Positions 63,382 through 64,000 of a stretch of DNA of 64,000 bases are shown here, one piece after another. Position numbers and translations under genes: made by a program. This DNA is from Mesorhizobium sp. NZP2298 (GTDB lineage Bacteria > Pseudomonadota > Alphaproteobacteria > Rhizobiales > Rhizobiaceae). The stretch spans positions 6,832,001 to 6,896,000 of the forward strand of contig NZ_CP033365.1 of the NCBI RefSeq assembly GCF_013170825.1, written 5' to 3'. Every line of letters begins with the position of its first letter. Positions within the stretch are counted from its first letter, which is position 1. The notes below the pieces were generated by a model. That model was not told the origin of the DNA. It worked only from the letters and a program-made list of their open reading frames with translations, and did not search any database.

Positions 63382-64000
63382 TCATATCCGTGCTTGCCCG
63401 CAAGTTCGAGTGGCGCGCGGAGTTGGCAGGGGGAAGCGCGCCGTCAGGGTCTCGAACTCCGACCAGCCGATGCGCGGCTCTTCTGGCTGCACCGTCTCAG
63501 ACACCGTAGCCATATCCGGCGCATTTGCCGATGGAATCCGTTGAGCGCAGGGTAGTTGTGCGGCCTGCCGTAGTAGCCGTAGTGTCCACGCAGAACGGCG
63601 GCGAACCACCTGTGCTGCGCAGCCAGTGGCGCGTGCATGCGCCGCCAGGCATCCTGGCGCAGCGCCGTCAGCTTGCGCGTCAGGCGTTTTCCTTCCGTCT
63701 TGTGCTTCCCGATGAACCGGCCATCCCGGGTCCGCCCGCAGTAGTGGGTGAAGCCCAGGAAGGCGAGGTCTCGGGCCGCCGCTCGCCACGCCGCTGTCGT
63801 GAGAGGGCCGCGAACCGCCCACACTCGCAATGCTCGCGTCCGTTATGCATGATCCTGTTGGCTTGGCGGTTCCTCCAATCGCGCTGGCGCACCAGTTTTG
63901 CGCGAGGACGGCCGATGCCATGGCGGTACGCGCAGGACGATGATCGGGGCTTTGGCGCGCAAGCTGCTGATTGCATTTGGCGACCTGTCACGACCCGCGA
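63382..64000 (-). pseudogene. Group II intron reverse transcriptase, C-terminal part, frameshifted, partial
   Basis: Pieces in order are RQRRGERRPET, then AFLGFTHYCGRTRDGRFIGK and KRLTRKLTALRQDAWRRMHA. PLAAQHRWFAAVLRGHYGYY, GRPHNYPALNGFHRQMRRIW and, in another frame, FETLTARFPLPTPRATRTC follow. At least two shifts occur. The RT catalytic domain should lie to the right of the window. Confidence 0.75.

Larger units (their letters stand above)
63297..64000 (-). mobile_element. 3' part of a group II intron, running off the window
   Basis: The minus strand contains the maturase end of a group II intron protein, then a domain V and a domain VI hairpin ending in GAGCTACTCAAC near 63297. This intron is of a different class from the one at 52322-53753, since its domain V has GAGCCGGGTGCGG. 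The 5' part is outside the window. Confidence 0.7.

Noticed and set aside
1..64000. CRISPR arrays, tRNA or rRNA genes, nod boxes and sigma-54 (-24/-12) promoters
   Set aside because: I looked for regular repeat-spacer series, tRNA-like cloverleaf motifs and the TGGCAC-N5-TTGC pattern before the main operons, and saw none that I could support by eye.

Overview
The window looks like an accessory replicon or genomic island of an alphaproteobacterium of the order Rhizobiales, most probably a symbiotic plasmid or island of a rhizobium. The reasons are high GC, rhizobial-type insertion sequences (IS3, IS21, IS66, IS110, IS256, IS630, ISNCY), group II intron relics, a recombinase-in-trio (RIT) element, and blocks of ABC importers with catabolic enzymes. 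From memory, the mix of peptide importer, amino-acid importer, M20 and M24 peptidases, Asp/Glu racemase-like protein, class III aminotransferase and aldehyde dehydrogenase recalls the y4t/y4u block of pNGR234a. I could not check this by search. No rRNA, tRNA, CRISPR, replication or nodulation gene was seen.

Layout. 1-1050: end of an IS3 element and IS21-like terminal repeats. 1343-2548: lone ATP-grasp ligase. 2673-8163: five-gene peptide ABC importer, transcribed leftwards with overlapping or closely spaced genes. 8500-13103: decayed EamA gene, then an IS630 element split by two abutting IS110-family elements. 13471-17782: CocE-type hydrolase and class III aminotransferase; then an Lrp regulator. 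18901-26587: methylaspartate ammonia-lyase, CaiB-type CoA-transferase, CitE-type lyase, LysR regulator, aldehyde dehydrogenase and class I fumarase/mesaconase. Together these can be read as 3-methylaspartate -> mesaconate -> citramalate -> citramalyl-CoA -> acetyl-CoA + pyruvate.

26735-34799: a remnant IS66 element that was entered by a four-gene serine-recombinase cassette and by a RIT element with ~80 bp inverted repeats. All three RIT recombinases are broken. 35034-42489: peptidases, racemase-like protein and a polar amino-acid ABC importer. 42848-49194: aminotransferase, two enoyl-CoA hydratases, ADP-forming acyl-CoA ligase and a divergent BKACE-type beta-keto acid cleavage enzyme. A shared GCAACATATGTT motif lies before the importer, in the divergent hydratase/BKACE promoter region, and before the RpiR regulator gene at 53829. 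This suggests one regulon, now split by an ISNCY relic, an intact IS256 and a group II intron relic (49614-53753).

54870-64000: IS3 inside an older transposase fragment, TauD-type dioxygenase, large FAD/GcvT dehydrogenase, then IS3 and IS21 fragments and the 3' part of a second group II intron. Catabolic genes are mostly intact while most mobile elements are decayed, many by single-base frameshifts in homopolymers. Some of these frameshifts could be sequencing errors.
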